9,493 nt of DNA. It comes from Patescibacteria group bacterium UBA6899. Lineage in GTDB: Bacteria > Patescibacteriota > Minisyncoccia > Phycocordibacterales > UBA6899. Below are positions 1 through 7,656 of this stretch, piece after piece (the stretch's first letter is position 1; every line of letters starts with the position of its first letter). Location of the stretch: assembly GCA_002451235.1 (NCBI GenBank), contig DKBN01000005.1, positions 10,768 through 20,260 of the forward strand, given 5' to 3'. A program made the translations under genes and the position numbers. The notes under the pieces are model-generated. The model saw only the letters and a list, made by a program, of their open reading frames with translations. It made no database searches and was not told the DNA's origin.

Positions 1-1514
1 ACGCCGTCACGGAAGATGACAGGAAAAGGCGCGCGCGAGACGTACCCTTCGGCGACTTCGCGGGTGCCATCGGTACTCCCGTCGTCATAGATGATGACGC
101 TACTCAACGCGAACGACGCAGTTTCCTGGTTCACCAGCGCCTCAAGCAGGTGCATGATGCCCTGTTTCTCATTGAATGCCGGCATCGCAACCGTAACCGT
201 TGGTCGGGAGGATCGAGCATTTGCGGAAGAGGGGCCTTCGGGGAGAGGATCGTTCTCGAAGCCTGAAAGGAACGCTGAAAACCGGAGTTTTATCCTCCGG
301 AATAGCGCGTACGACTTCGGATGCGAAACAAGCGCGCGGTACATACGGTCGCGGGCGGAAAGCATCGCGCGGAGATACGTACTGCGGAGAAAGCTGCGCG
401 AGATCACGATGCTATATAGAGGGCGATAGGCACTCGTGAATTCTCGCTTGAACTGATCCGTCCCCTTCCCGAGCGAGAGGAGGGTGACGGCTACCGGAAA
501 ATCGGAGCGCATCATCGAAATGAGATTGAGCGCTCCCGGCTTGAAACGATCATATCCGGGAAGGTATGCTTTTTGGCTAGCAACCACTGTGTCCCCGACC
601 GCGAACGAGATCTTGTATGCCACCGATATCCCATCGAACGAAAGGAGGTTGATCTGGATCAATGACGGGGAGCGCGCCGCGAGTCCGCGATAAAATTCCC
701 GAACGCCCGAACGGAAGAACACGCCCTTCCCCTTGAAGTGTTTGGCGCTTCGGGTATCGATATCGAAACATGACGCGAGCGCTTCTTGGTCACCGCCATT
801 GCAGATGATGGACTCGACCATATGCCCTGCTTTTTGTGCTTTTCGGAATAAACGATCCGCAGGAGAAGCGCCGTATTTCCCGAACGTACTCCACATCGAA
901 CGATCAAGAAGATATTCCCGATCACTTTCGAACCACTTCGACCCCACCGGCGCGATGCGGGCGAGAGACTCTTTCGGCATCGAAAGATTCAGCATATAGC
1001 TGGTCCCGAGTTCACGCGCTTTCCGGAACATGAGTGCCAGCAAGCGATCGTCGCTTGGGGCGGCAAGGTACGGGGCGTCGAAGATGAATTCTTCGGCTGG
1101 CGAACGATACACAACGGATCCATACAGCGTACTGCGGATCAACGGGAGGATCCCGACGAGCCGTTTGTCGTCCCTCCCTCGCACTGCGATGATAGCGGGG
1201 CTCCCTTGAGGGAAGGCCTGTCGCGCAGCCTCGAACCAGGTCGAGGTTGCGGAAATATGAAGCTCCTGCGCGCGAGATTCGAGGTCCTCCCATTGACGCC
1301 GGAACTCATCATCGATCTCGCGTACGACGAACGCCTCGTACGGATCGACCATAAAACGATCAGTGTTCCGTCCGCTGTAATATGGACGCAAGTGATCCTC
1401 GCGCACGCGGTCCGTATCGCCGCGTTTTACCCCCGTCGATACCGATATCTCGGGAGCGTTCCTCCTCATATCCCGGGTCAATGGCTCGGTGTGTTCAAGA
1501 TTTGCGTCCCTCAT
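1..1514 (-). CDS. CelD/BcsL-like GNAT acyltransferase fused to a GT2 glycosyltransferase (partial, runs off left edge)
   Basis: Reading the minus strand from the ATG at 1512-1514 gives an unbroken frame of 504 codons to the window edge. After about 55 polar residues comes a FemAB/CelD-like GNAT region (about 60-375). It has a WxxLExRA-type opening, a RLVGILPLI strand, a KGKGVFFRSG segment near 261-270, and LGKGTDQFKREF at 348-359, which resembles the closing G-x-x-x-x-K element of COG5653 proteins. A basic linker (376-437) leads to a GT2 fold start, PTVTVAMPAFNEKQG from 438, with the nucleotide-binding DDGSTDGT at 477-484. The GT2 remainder lies outside the window. The GNAT part probably transfers an acyl or aminoacyl group to a cell-surface glycan, and the GT2 part a sugar; substrates cannot be read. 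The start overlaps the upstream stop by 20 nt and has no clear Shine-Dalgarno; ATG codons at residues 16 and 55 are alternatives. Frame and domain order are certain, exact chemistry is not. Confidence 0.88.
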   Translation of the reverse strand, partial: MRDANLEHTEPLTRDMRRNAPEISVSTGVKRGDTDRVREDHLRPYYSGRNTDRFMVDPYEAFVVREIDDEFRRQWEDLESRAQELHISATSTWFEAARQAFPQGSPAIIAVRGRDDKRLVGILPLIRSTLYGSVVYRSPAEEFIFDAPYLAAPSDDRLLALMFRKARELGTSYMLNLSMPKESLARIAPVGSKWFESDREYLLDRSMWSTFGKYGASPADRLFRKAQKAGHMVESIICNGGDQEALASCFDIDTRSAKHFKGKGVFFRSGVREFYRGLAARSPSLIQINLLSFDGISVAYKISFAVGDTVVASQKAYLPGYDRFKPGALNLISMMRSDFPVAVTLLSLGKGTDQFKREFTSAYRPLYSIVISRSFLRSTYLRAMLSARDRMYRALVSHPKSYALFRRIKLRFSAFLSGFENDPLPEGPSSANARSSRPTVTVAMPAFNEKQGIMHLLEALVNQETASFALSSVIIYDDGSTDGTREVAEGYVSRAPFPVIFRDG

Positions 1515-4500
1515 ACGCTTGGTTGAATACGCCGGGGAATCCGGCCACGGAGATCTTCTTCGGGGATGAGAGAATAGTAGCGAAACGCTCGGCGCTCTTT
1601 TGCCAATCGAATTCGGACGCCCATTGTAGCGCGTTTTGCGCCAGCCCTTTCCGTTTTCTTGAATCTTTGAGCAGTATCAGGATCTCCTCGGCGAGGCGCG
1701 CGATGTCCCCATACGGGACGAGCGTGCCAGTAACGCCGTCGCGCACGGACTCCCGCAATCCGGGGACATCGGAGGCGACCACCGCCGTTCCGCATGCGTT
1801 CGCTTCGATGGTGGTGATCCCCCACCCTTCGATCATCGACGGATTCACGAATACCCAGGTTGTCTGCATGATCATGACTTTTTCCTCTTCGGTAACCTTC
1901 CCAGTGAATGTGACGACCGACGAAAGCCCTAATTCATTTGTCAGTCTTTCGAGTTTGTTCTTCGCGTTTCCGTCCCCGGCTATGGCCAATCGCGCGTCAG
2001 GCATTTCCCCAGCAATATCAGCAAATGCACGAATAAGGAGATCAACCGATTTGTAATCCTTCAGTCGGCCAACATACGAAACGAGCGGGAAAGGGGCTTC
2101 TTCTCCGGGACAGAGCTCGCGCGGGTCTATGCCGGGATAGACGACGCTGATCCGCTTATCCGTGATCCTGTGCTCCATCATCTCCCGGCGCGAAGATTCC
2201 GAGACGGTGATGAATTCGGAATTGCGATAGACGAGTGGCATGAGCTTTCCCTCAAGGGTCGCGGCAAGGACCGCAAGCGGCCAGGGGAGCGAAGTGCGAA
2301 ATACCTCCTGATGGACATGGTGGAGCAGGCAATAGACCGGCTCCTTGGCGTAAAGCGGAGTGAAGAACGGGATGCCATTCTCGCAATCCACGATGACATC
2401 GACGCGACCGCGGAATTTGAAATGATAATACAGCACCGCTAACACGTACACTCCGAAAAACCCTCCGCGCCGCACGATCCGAACTCCGTTCACCACCGCG
2501 TCAGCCGTCTGTCGGCCGTCGTTGCTGCAAAAGAGCGTAACGGCATGACCATCCGATACGAACCGCCTTGCGAGCGTCTGAATGTACGTCTCTGCTCCCC
2601 CGGCGAATACGCTCTCGAGATCGCGCCAGTTGAAGATAAGGATACGCATCTTCCCTTCTGCCGGCTCCGCGATGCCCGGAAGGGGACGAACAACAAGAAG
2701 TGCATCGCGCAGATTCCGATATGCATACGAGATCGGCAAAGCGAAGAAATGGAGAATGACCAAGACGACGAAGTAGGCGAGGTTGACGACGGTGATGGTA
2801 TTGACGAGCGATTCGACCGATGCATGATCCGCGACGATCCCCCATGTCATCGCAAGGGATGCGACGAAGGAGATCGCCGAATAGCGATAGTGCTTCCTGG
2901 AAAGGTGGTAGAGCACGATCGCGGAAGAAAGCGTAAAAAGCGAAATACCGAATGCGTAGAGCGGGATATGCTGAATGACGGGAATGATGTTTTTCCCGAG
3001 AAGAAGCGGCAGAATGTATCCGCCCCCCATCCATAATCCCAGGAATGCGGCGATCGTAAGAAACGATGTCATGGCAAAAATACCGCGGAAATCATCGCTC
3101 GGATCGTTTCCCTTCCCCTCCGACCGGCTCACGATGGTCACGACGAATACGTTGAGAAGCGAACCGAAGAAAAAGACCATTTTCCCGACAAGCGAAAGAA
3201 GCGCATATTCTCCTGCGGCCGTTGCGCTAAGATAATGCTTTGCAAGGATCACGTCGATGCTCAGGAATGCTGCGGTCGAAACTCCGCTGATAAGCGATGC
3301 AAAGTAGAAAGAGACCGGGAACCGCCTCTCTTCTCCCCATTCCGTCGCCTCAGAACGTTTTCGTAAAGACGCCCGTCTGGCTAAATGTGCCGAGAGCATC
3401 CACGCGAGCATCATGGATCCCGGGATCGCGATCGCCGCATATCCCGTGTTCCCTTCGGTGACAAGAAAAACGACTATGCTAAGTTTCGCCGCAACCTCGA
3501 GCAGAGTAACAAGCGCGACGTCTCGAAAACGCAATATCCCCTGGAGATATCCGCGATTGGATGACGCAAGCGCTCCGACCAGGATCATTGGAGCTATGGA
3601 GATGAGAAGAAGTTGGTTCTCCACTTGGAAATAGGCCGCGACGGTCGGCGCGAAGAGGAACCACGCGATCCCGGCTATCACGCCGGAGATGAACACTCTG
3701 ATCCAGCTCTTCCGATAGAACTCGCTTCCCGACCCATCCTGCCTTCCTTCAAGAAATGACACGGTCCGCGTCACGGTCGTTCCGAGCGCTCCAGTGAAAA
3801 TATTGAGAAGATACGCAAGGGTGTTGATGAGCGTGACCGTTCCGAATTCTTCCAGCGACAGCTCCCTGCCGAGATAGATATTAAAAATGAGATTGCAGAC
3901 GTTCGCTATGACCGCCGACGCGACATACATGCTTGCTCCGGACGCCAGGAACGCGAGCCGAGACCTTCTTCGCGAGGCCGATCGGCCCAAGATGACCTTC
4001 GCTCCTTCCAGGTGAAGCCCGTGACGCGTCTTCGCCCAATAATGCGGCCTTACGACGACCTCATACAGAGCTTTCCAGGCCGCGACGCTCATTCCGAGCC
4101 AATAGATCGGGACGAGGAACACATATTTGATCAGATGTTCTTGTTTGCGATGCGCGCACCCGATCATGTAGTAATACAGATAAAGGAAATTCCCAAAAAG
4201 GAACGAAAATACCCCGATATAGTAGACGGGACCAGGAAACAGGGATTCGATGAACGCCCCGAATGTTGAACGGAACAAGAAGTAACTGATGGTGATCAAC
4301 CACATGATCGGGTTGATGAAAAGCGACGTCACCTTCCCCCCGACGACGAACTGAAAGAAAAGGAGGTCGCGCCACCTGCCATTTTGTATGGTTTTGAGCG
4401 GCTCTCTCATGTGGACGAAATAAGTGATGATGTATCCTTTGATCCACCTGCTACGCTGATTGATCCAATTTCGAATATTCGAATTCGCTTCTTCGTGCGT

Positions 4501-5526
4501 CGTTGAATCGATGATCTCGGTCCGATACCCCTTTCGCGCCAAACGCATTCCAAGATCGCAATCCTCCGTGACGTTAAACGCATCCCACCCATGAAGCGAT
4601 TTGATCGCTGACGTCCGGAAGTGGTTTGATGTCCCGCCTAACGGGATCGGCGCGGAAATGGATTGAAGCCCCGGAAGCACTAGGTCGAACCACAACGAGT
4701 ATTCCGCCGTGAATAGCCGCGTGAGGACATTCTGTCGGGGGTTATAGAAATTAAGTTTCGCCTGCACACAGACCACATCTTTACCACACCGTCGGAACGA
4801 AAGGACGGCTTTCTTCAACTGGTCCGGCTCCGGCTTATCCTCGGCATCATAGATAACAAGATATTCTCCCGCCGCGAATTGCAAACCGTAATTCATCGCT
4901 TTCGGTTTGGTCTTCGGTTTGGAATGCGGGACAATGACGATGCGAAAATACGGAGGAAGGTCCGCTGCATGCACTTTTTCGATCGTCTCTTCGTCGTTCT
5001 CTTCAAGAAGGAAAATGATCTCCAGCTTCTCTTTCGGGTAATCGAGCTGTTTCATCGCATCGACGAACTGCGGTACCACCTGCCATTCCCTATACAAGGG
5101 GCAAAAGATCGTATAGGTCGGCCATTCGTATGGTCCCGCAAGAGCGATCTCGTCGCGTCCGACCTTGATCTCCGGTCTATTACTGAATGTCCGAAAGATC
5201 ATGAATGCACCGAACAGAAGGTCAAGGAAATAAAGCACGGTGAGGAAGGAGAACAAGAATACGAGAAAGGCGAACCAATTGCTGGCGACCGCCATCGCGG
5301 CCAGAATGAGAACGCCGGCGATGGCGAGCTTTTGGTGTACGAGAAGATTGAAGAATGCGCTTTCTTCAAGTGGGAGGTCGCTGTGGTGAACGTATTCTTC
5401 CCCCTTATGGCGGAACCCCTTTCCCTTGCCATCGATCCCGGAGAACGCGACGACATATTCGCGCTCGAAGAAGCGCGTTACGGAACGAACGATGTTGCGA
5501 AGAGTGCGTTTCATACGGTGTCCCAT
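1495..5526 (-). CDS. Trifunctional fusion: membrane GT2 synthase, Wzx/MOP-type flippase, GT4 glycosyltransferase
   Basis: One open frame encodes 1343 residues. Residues about 66-110 form two membrane helices. Residues 135-365 are a cellulose-synthase-like GT2 domain (CESA_like_2/COG1215 style) with DAED at 227-230, TED at 320-322 and QRSRW at 357-361, followed by further helices to about 492. Residues about 522-930 are a polytopic MOP-superfamily flippase, with YLGRELSLEEFG at 551-562 as the typical end of its first helix. Residues 959-1320 are a soluble GT4 (GT-B) domain with GGAET at 976-980, YVGRLKDYK at 1151-1159 and the E-x7-E pair E1233/E1241. Likely role: build or extend a lipid-linked or secreted glycan, flip it, and add sugars on the cytoplasmic face. 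The gene starts 13 nt after the preceding stop. A GAGG lies 1 nt before the first ATG and 13 nt before an in-frame ATG at codon 5 (5512-5514), so either may be used. The catalytic motifs look intact; the sugar is unknown. Confidence 0.93.
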   Translation of the reverse strand: MGHRMKRTLRNIVRSVTRFFEREYVVAFSGIDGKGKGFRHKGEEYVHHSDLPLEESAFFNLLVHQKLAIAGVLILAAMAVASNWFAFLVFLFSFLTVLYFLDLLFGAFMIFRTFSNRPEIKVGRDEIALAGPYEWPTYTIFCPLYREWQVVPQFVDAMKQLDYPKEKLEIIFLLEENDEETIEKVHAADLPPYFRIVIVPHSKPKTKPKAMNYGLQFAAGEYLVIYDAEDKPEPDQLKKAVLSFRRCGKDVVCVQAKLNFYNPRQNVLTRLFTAEYSLWFDLVLPGLQSISAPIPLGGTSNHFRTSAIKSLHGWDAFNVTEDCDLGMRLARKGYRTEIIDSTTHEEANSNIRNWINQRSRWIKGYIITYFVHMREPLKTIQNGRWRDLLFFQFVVGGKVTSLFINPIMWLITISYFLFRSTFGAFIESLFPGPVYYIGVFSFLFGNFLYLYYYMIGCAHRKQEHLIKYVFLVPIYWLGMSVAAWKALYEVVVRPHYWAKTRHGLHLEGAKVILGRSASRRRSRLAFLASGASMYVASAVIANVCNLIFNIYLGRELSLEEFGTVTLINTLAYLLNIFTGALGTTVTRTVSFLEGRQDGSGSEFYRKSWIRVFISGVIAGIAWFLFAPTVAAYFQVENQLLLISIAPMILVGALASSNRGYLQGILRFRDVALVTLLEVAAKLSIVVFLVTEGNTGYAAIAIPGSMMLAWMLSAHLARRASLRKRSEATEWGEERRFPVSFYFASLISGVSTAAFLSIDVILAKHYLSATAAGEYALLSLVGKMVFFFGSLLNVFVVTIVSRSEGKGNDPSDDFRGIFAMTSFLTIAAFLGLWMGGGYILPLLLGKNIIPVIQHIPLYAFGISLFTLSSAIVLYHLSRKHYRYSAISFVASLAMTWGIVADHASVESLVNTITVVNLAYFVVLVILHFFALPISYAYRNLRDALLVVRPLPGIAEPAEGKMRILIFNWRDLESVFAGGAETYIQTLARRFVSDGHAVTLFCSNDGRQTADAVVNGVRIVRRGGFFGVYVLAVLYYHFKFRGRVDVIVDCENGIPFFTPLYAKEPVYCLLHHVHQEVFRTSLPWPLAVLAATLEGKLMPLVYRNSEFITVSESSRREMMEHRITDKRISVVYPGIDPRELCPGEEAPFPLVSYVGRLKDYKSVDLLIRAFADIAGEMPDARLAIAGDGNAKNKLERLTNELGLSSVVTFTGKVTEEEKVMIMQTTWVFVNPSMIEGWGITTIEANACGTAVVASDVPGLRESVRDGVTGTLVPYGDIARLAEEILILLKDSRKRKGLAQNALQWASEFDWQKSAERFATILSSPKKISVAGFPGVFNQAYEGRKS

Positions 5527-5539
5527 ACCTCACACATGT

Positions 5540-6334
5540 TTACGGGTGGAACATCTTCGGAGCGTCCGGGAATTCCGCCGCCGAAACGATAGCGTCCTCT
5601 TTGAATCTTGACGTGTATTTCCCAGTCGACCGGTTCCACATGATATGCAAAAGCTCGCGAAGCGTCTGGATGTATGAGCGCAGAGTCACCTTCGACCCGG
5701 TAGGGTTATCCCAAGCAACGGGAAGCTCTTTGATATGGAATCCATACAACCATGCGATCGTGAGTATCTCGATATCGAATCCCCATCGTTCGATGGTCTG
5801 CAACGCGAACACGACTTCGGCGGCGGCGGCAGAAAACAATTTGAAACCTCTCTGGGTATCTTCGATCCCCGGTGATGCAACTATACCGATGAGTATCTTC
5901 GCCGCCCTTCCAAGGATCCTCCGGTGCCACCCCGCATGTTCCGTGACGCGAGAGTGAGCGATCTGGATCGATCCGATGGCGATATCGTATCCCTGATCCA
6001 TCCACGGCAGGAACTTATCGAGATGCAAGATGTCAACGGAGTTGTCAGCATCCATGAAAAGACGATACCTGCCCCGGGCGTTCTGCATCCCGGATCGCAC
6101 CGCAAACCCCTTCCCGCGGTTCGATCCGTTTTCTATGAGCCGAAGTTCAGGGGTATTTCGTATCGCATTTCTGACAATATCAGCAGTATTATCGGTCGAC
6201 CCATCGTCGACCACGATGATCTCGTGGGAAAGCGGACGATCGGAGAAATATGCCCTGACGCTCGCTAGCGTTCTTTCGATACGCCCAGCTTCGTTGTATG
6301 CCGGAATGACGACCGAAATGAAGATGTTGCTCAT
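5540..6334 (-). CDS. Alg5-like polyprenyl-phosphate glycosyltransferase (GT2)
   Basis: This 264-residue protein has a complete GT2 domain of the dolichyl-phosphate beta-glucosyltransferase (Alg5/DPG synthase) type. It starts with ISVVIPAYNEAGRIERTL (6-23). It continues with VVDDGSTDNT at 41-50, NRGKGFAVRSGM at 72-83, the metal-binding DADNS at 95-99, EDTQRGFKLF at 158-167 and RWGFDIEI at 183-190. Such enzymes move glucose or a related sugar from a nucleotide donor to a polyprenyl phosphate at the inner face of the membrane. Unlike GtrB or DPM1-like enzymes with C-terminal membrane helices, no helix pair is seen; GtrA next door could supply the membrane partner. Its ATG overlaps the GtrA stop as ATGA, with AAGGA 9 nt upstream, so translation is probably coupled. 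The donor sugar is inferred from the family only and could be another hexose. Confidence 0.9.
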   Translation of the reverse strand: MSNIFISVVIPAYNEAGRIERTLASVRAYFSDRPLSHEIIVVDDGSTDNTADIVRNAIRNTPELRLIENGSNRGKGFAVRSGMQNARGRYRLFMDADNSVDILHLDKFLPWMDQGYDIAIGSIQIAHSRVTEHAGWHRRILGRAAKILIGIVASPGIEDTQRGFKLFSAAAAEVVFALQTIERWGFDIEILTIAWLYGFHIKELPVAWDNPTGSKVTLRSYIQTLRELLHIMWNRSTGKYTSRFKEDAIVSAAEFPDAPKMFHP

Positions 6335-6750
6335 ATTTTTTTGTCCTTAAATACGAAAAAACGGTACCCGTTGAAGTTCCAGACCATGACAGCGCCGGTT
6401 CCCGCCAACGCGCCGATATTGACGGCGAGCGCGTACGGAATACCATACCAATTGGCAACCGCATGAAAGACCAGCGACGAAACTGAGACGTTGCACAGGA
6501 GGCCGACGGTCGAAATGGACACGAAAAGCGAGAATTCATGAGAAACGTCTTGCCTACCGGAACGGAACACCCAGTATTTGTTGAAAAAATAGCTATTAAT
6601 GACTGCGACTGTGAACGAGATCGTCTTGTACAAGAAGAACAATTCGCTGTTCCTACCGGCACTGAAAAGCGCGACAAGGAGATTGAGCGTCGCGAGGTCG
6701 ACCGCGGTGTTGAAAATGCCCGTAATGGCAAATTTGACGAATTTGATCAT
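6331..6750 (-). CDS. GtrA-family four-helix membrane protein
   Basis: This 139-residue protein is hydrophobic, with four helices near 8-29, 38-56, 73-95 and 103-126. Family marks are KFAITGIFNTAVDL (6-19), the NSYFFNKYWVF segment at 52-62 after helix 2, and NFNGYRFFVF at 125-134 at the end. GtrA (PF04138) proteins are thought to flip or hold undecaprenyl-phosphate-linked sugars made by a GtrB/Alg5-type partner, and that partner is the next gene, joined by an ATGA overlap. It is the first gene of the left block. Only a weak GAG lies about 10 nt before the ATG, so initiation may be modest. Length and topology are normal for the family. The third usual member of a Gtr set, a large multi-helix acceptor transferase, is not in the window. 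Confidence 0.92.
   Translation of the reverse strand: MIKFVKFAITGIFNTAVDLATLNLLVALFSAGRNSELFFLYKTISFTVAVINSYFFNKYWVFRSGRQDVSHEFSLFVSISTVGLLCNVSVSSLVFHAVANWYGIPYALAVNIGALAGTGAVMVWNFNGYRFFVFKDKKI
6344..6348 (-). promoter_or_regulatory. Ribosome binding site for the Alg5-like gene
   Basis: AAGGA on the minus strand sits 9 nt before the ATG at 6332-6334, inside the last codons of the GtrA-family gene. Together with the ATGA stop/start overlap it fixes the start and points to coupled translation. Confidence 0.7.
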
Positions 6751-6942
6751 ATTTGCGCTCGTATAAGTCTATGCAAAAAGACATAGGACGAAGCAATTAA
6801 TGCGACGGAAGACGCAAAAACGACAGGGAGTTACAGCTGCGGGGCGTGCGCGCTTCTATACTGGATCTAATGTTTTCAACCCCTCGATTTCCTCCAAAAC
6901 ACCCTCGGAAAGCAATGGTTTTTACCTATTGCGCTAGGGAAA

Positions 6943-6971
6943 ACACTACGGTATCGATCGCAAAAAGTCAA
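6943..6971 (-). promoter_or_regulatory. Candidate sigma-70-like promoter for the glycan operon
   Basis: On the minus strand TTGACT (6971-6966, five of six to consensus) is followed after 17 nt by TAGTGT (6948-6943, four of six). It lies just downstream of the terminator, at the expected place for a new transcription unit, and would give a 5' leader of roughly 185 nt before the GtrA-family start. The -10 box is imperfect, so this is a candidate only. Confidence 0.4.
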
Positions 6972-7040
6972 TAAGTGAAGAACCTTTCGAGTCGGGGTCG
7001 AAAAATACTGGATCCGGCGCTGATCCGCGGGATACCTGGC

Positions 7041-7073
7041 GTAAAGAGAAAGCCGCTCGTTCAGAGCGGCTTC
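7041..7073 (-). terminator. Intrinsic terminator after the ABC/DUF5666 unit
   Basis: A perfect 9-bp G+C-rich stem (7050-7058 with 7064-7072) closes a 5-nt loop. In the minus-strand transcript a G-U pair extends it, and a U-rich tail UUUCUCUUU follows. It lies about 45 nt past the TAG of the DUF5666-like gene. The plus-strand reading has a poorer tail (TTCTTCG), so the minus orientation is preferred. Confidence 0.85.
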
Positions 7074-7117
7074 TTCGTGGAGGAAATGCGTGTATCGGTC
7101 TTTCTTTGTGGGGTCTA

Positions 7118-7615
7118 CTAACTCCCCGCTTGAGCCGGAGCGCCCGTCCCAGGCGTTGTCTGCCCGCCGGGGCCACCGCCTTGTGGCAGCATGTCCGCCG
7201 GTCTGATCTGGATCGATGATGCCGTCACGCTTCCGTCTGGATTCTGTGTGCCCGCAACCATCACATTCTTTCCGACCGCGACATCCGTGGTCTTTCCCTC
7301 GGTGGATGTGAACACCTGGGTCGTCGGTGAATAGAGAACGACTCTCGTGCTGCCGTCGCGCATCTTGACCGACATGCTGCTAGCGTCGAGCGAGAGAACG
7401 CTCCCGGTCACCACTCCGCCGCCTGCGCCGAAGCGGTTGCGGTTCGTTGCTCCGTTCGTTCCCGTGCGATTCGACCCGAATTGGCTCCCATTTTGCCCGA
7501 CATTCTGCCCTCCGGAAGGTGCTGCGGTCTTCGCTCCGATAGCGTATCCCCCTCCCCCTCCGATGATGAGTCCTGCGATCGCTCCCAGGATCATCGGTTT
7601 ATTGATGTTGTTCAT
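7118..7615 (-). CDS. Membrane-anchored DUF5666-like protein
   Basis: This 165-residue protein starts with a short basic end and one strongly hydrophobic, glycine-rich helix (about 9-28), which could be an uncleaved anchor. A linker rich in Gly, Asn, Gln and Thr (about 31-67) follows. The folded part (68-138) has the pattern VVTGSVLSLDASSMSVKMRDG, a T-x-V-F-x-S segment, VAVGKNVMVAG (112-122) and NPDGSVTASSIQI (125-137). This matches the small beta-barrel DUF5666-type domain as I know it. The tail is Gly/Pro/Thr-rich. No enzyme motif is seen, so it is probably an extracytoplasmic accessory or binding protein. It lies 41 nt after the permease gene and before the terminator, so it is likely co-transcribed with the transporter. 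There is no clear Shine-Dalgarno before the ATG at 7613-7615. The function is unknown. Confidence 0.8.
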   Translation of the reverse strand: MNNINKPMILGAIAGLIIGGGGGYAIGAKTAAPSGGQNVGQNGSQFGSNRTGTNGATNRNRFGAGGGVVTGSVLSLDASSMSVKMRDGSTRVVLYSPTTQVFTSTEGKTTDVAVGKNVMVAGTQNPDGSVTASSIQIRPADMLPQGGGPGGQTTPGTGAPAQAGS

Positions 7616-7656
7616 ATGACAAGTACTACATCGGTCAACAGTACATCTTTCACCCC

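Larger units (their letters stand above)
6751..7117. other. Intergenic region between the two blocks, no convincing gene
   Basis: These 367 nt separate the DUF5666-like gene from the GtrA-family gene. At the right end is the terminator (7041-7073). Further left are a small inverted repeat (GGATC 7010-7014 with GATCC 7022-7026), a candidate promoter (6943-6971), and an imperfect hairpin (GCAATGG 6912-6918 against CC and ATTGC 6925-6932 with one bulge). Short frames crossing this area lack similarity to any family I recognise and show no coding texture. I see no tRNA or known riboswitch. Confidence 0.7.

Noticed and set aside
1382..2056. Plus-strand open frame of 224 codons
   Set aside because: It is antisense to the GT4 domain and the start of the GNAT-GT2 gene, with a serine-rich product and no family marks.
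4879..5592. Long plus-strand open frame of 237 codons
   Set aside because: It lies wholly antisense to the GT2 part of the fusion and the end of the Alg5-like gene. Its product is charged and low in recognisable motifs, as expected of a shadow frame.
6868..6903. Short GTG or TTG frames near GGAGG in the leader of the glycan operon
   Set aside because: Frames of about eight codons have no run of diagnostic codons or paired attenuator and terminator stems.
6964..7005. TTCGA...TCGAA stretch that recalls a tRNA T-arm
   Set aside because: No acceptor, D or anticodon stems can be placed around it, so it is not a tRNA.
6946..7176. Minus-strand frame of 76 codons crossing the terminator
   Set aside because: It begins inside the DUF5666-like gene in another frame, reads through the terminator hairpin and gives an arginine-rich product without motifs.
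7635..7646. Three-codon frame (ATG TAC TGT TGA) after AAGGGG between the permease and DUF5666-like genes
   Set aside because: The signal is Shine-Dalgarno-like, but a three-codon frame occurs easily by chance and nothing else supports a leader peptide.
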